A stretch of DNA of 6,514 bases, taken from assembly GCA_022708585.1 (NCBI GenBank), contig JAKIYJ010000087.1:1-6514 (forward strand). Direction: 5' to 3'. The translations under genes were made by a program, and so were the position numbers. The notes under the pieces are model-generated. The model worked only from the letters and a program-made list of their open reading frames with translations, was not told where the DNA came from and did not search any database. The DNA is from Bacteroidota bacterium (GTDB lineage Bacteria; Bacteroidota; Bacteroidia; Bacteroidales; JAKIYJ01). Positions 5,700 to 6,514 of the stretch are shown here, one piece after another; position 1 is the stretch's first letter; each line of letters begins with the position of its first letter.

Positions 5700-6514
5700 T
5701 TATAATTCCACAATTTCTTCCTCTGATTCTTTAATATATACCAGATATTTTTTATTAATCTTGTAACCCATTTGAATTAATATATCAGCGTAATTATTAA
5801 TTTGCATTTTATCTTCGTCAGATTGTTGCCCTGTTTTAAAATCTATTATGTTGGCACTATTATTATTAATAACAATCCTGTCGGGGCGATAGACATTTCC
5901 CTCCGATGTCAGTATTTCTTTTTCTATTATAATTTCATCTCCTTTGGTAAGTAATTCCTTAAATTGCCTGTTTGTTTGAAGTCTATCAATCAAAAGATTT
6001 AATCTGTTGATTTCATTTTTATCTTGAATCATCTTGCTGATATTTTCTTTTACACTTTGAAAACTATTTTCTGAATTATAATCAATACAAGACAAAAGTT
6101 GATGAACAAGTTTTCCCCATTCTATTGCCTGCTGTTGATTAAACGATACAGCATTTTTTTTTATTATTGCCCTGTGTTGCCAGGGGTAAGAAATCATTTT
6201 TCCTTTTGTAACAAGATTTTCCTGTTTCAGTTCCGATATTGAATCGGGTTTTCCTTCCCCACCAAAAACATATAAATCTACATCTATACTATATTTATTA
6301 ATATTATTTAGATAATAAACAAACATAGTCTTAAAATCATGCAGTACATCTTTATCTTTATCATTTTTATCTATATTAAAATTTACTCCTGAAACATAAA
6401 TACGTTTTTTTGCACGTGTCATCACAACATAAAGCAGATTTAACAAATCGAGTTTCTTTTTATCTTCTTCCTTATTGTATACCTCTTTATATCGGGTGTT
6501 TTTAATATCAGAAT
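5700..6514 (-). CDS. UvrD/AddA-like helicase with C-terminal RecB-type nuclease domain (N-terminus beyond window)
   Basis: The frame is open to the right edge, giving 270 codons before a TAA at 5700-5702. These are the last quarter or so of a protein usually about 1,000-1,100 residues long. Visible residues 25-40 (NLLYVVMTRAKKRIYV) are superfamily 1 helicase motif VI, preceded by a charged stretch typical of these proteins. A PD-(D/E)XK nuclease of the RecB/AddA type follows: H137 in GKLVHQLL, D211 in YRPDRIV, D224 and K226 in IIDFKTG, and Q237/Y241 in QINNY, so the metal-binding and catalytic residues all appear intact. The protein should process double-strand breaks for recombination, probably with an AddB-like partner gene just outside the window. 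The leucine TTG at 6446 is not a start, since homologous sequence continues upstream of it. It is unrelated in function to the cassette to its left. Confidence 0.92.
   Translation of the reverse strand, partial: SDIKNTRYKEVYNKEEDKKKLDLLNLLYVVMTRAKKRIYVSGVNFNIDKNDKDKDVLHDFKTMFVYYLNNINKYSIDVDLYVFGGEGKPDSISELKQENLVTKGKMISYPWQHRAIIKKNAVSFNQQQAIEWGKLVHQLLSCIDYNSENSFQSVKENISKMIQDKNEINRLNLLIDRLQTNRQFKELLTKGDEIIIEKEILTSEGNVYRPDRIVINNNSANIIDFKTGQQSDEDKMQINNYADILIQMGYKINKKYLVYIKESEEEIVEL

Noticed and set aside
6444..6446. TTG at 6446 as the start of a 248-residue nuclease gene
   Set aside because: The reading frame continues upstream to the window edge with sequence expected before helicase motif VI, so the gene is partial and the TTG is an internal leucine codon.
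1..6514. CRISPR array, tRNA or rRNA, toxin-antitoxin or phage-defence system
   Set aside because: No regularly spaced repeats with unique spacers, no tRNA cloverleaf and no rRNA-like sequence were seen. The helicase-nuclease fits ordinary AddA-type recombination repair, with no defence partner visible in the window.

Overview
The window looks like chromosomal DNA from a member of the Bacteroidota. The DNA is very AT-rich, start codons lack clear Shine-Dalgarno sequences, the secreted hydrolase at the left edge runs into what looks like a type IX secretion sorting domain (IYPNP motif), and there is a relic of an IS30-family (IS4351-like) transposase. All intact coding regions lie on the minus strand, so the window is best read from right to left.

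From right to left: (1) the C-terminal 270 residues of a UvrD/AddA-type helicase-nuclease, with helicase motif VI and a RecB-like PD-(D/E)XK nuclease, cut by the right edge; (2) a 127-bp element with 15-bp terminal inverted repeats (copy 2), lying 16 bp past that gene's stop; (3) a decayed, plus-strand N-terminal piece of an IS30-family transposase that stops at the border of copy 2; (4) a three-gene minus-strand group: an unrecognised 145-residue protein with a hydrophobic C-terminal part, a 542-residue GMC-type FAD oxidoreductase, and a 286-residue extended-type SDR (NAD-dependent epimerase/dehydratase family) that overlaps the oxidoreductase gene by 11 bp; (5) a second 127-bp element (copy 1), inverted relative to copy 2, 14 bp past the SDR stop; (6) about 390 bp of gene-free DNA with a pyrimidine-rich tract and AT-rich hairpins; (7) a secreted CocE/NonD-family serine hydrolase, cut by the left edge before its stop.

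The oxidoreductase and SDR are probably translated together. They could act as an oxidation/reduction pair on one substrate, for example a sugar or lipid-linked sugar, by analogy with the unrelated DprE1/DprE2 pair; this is inference. The most unusual structure is the pair of inverted 127-bp elements bracketing this gene group, which resembles a MITE-bounded (composite) cassette although no target-site duplication is visible. The hydrolase and the helicase have no evident functional link to the cassette.
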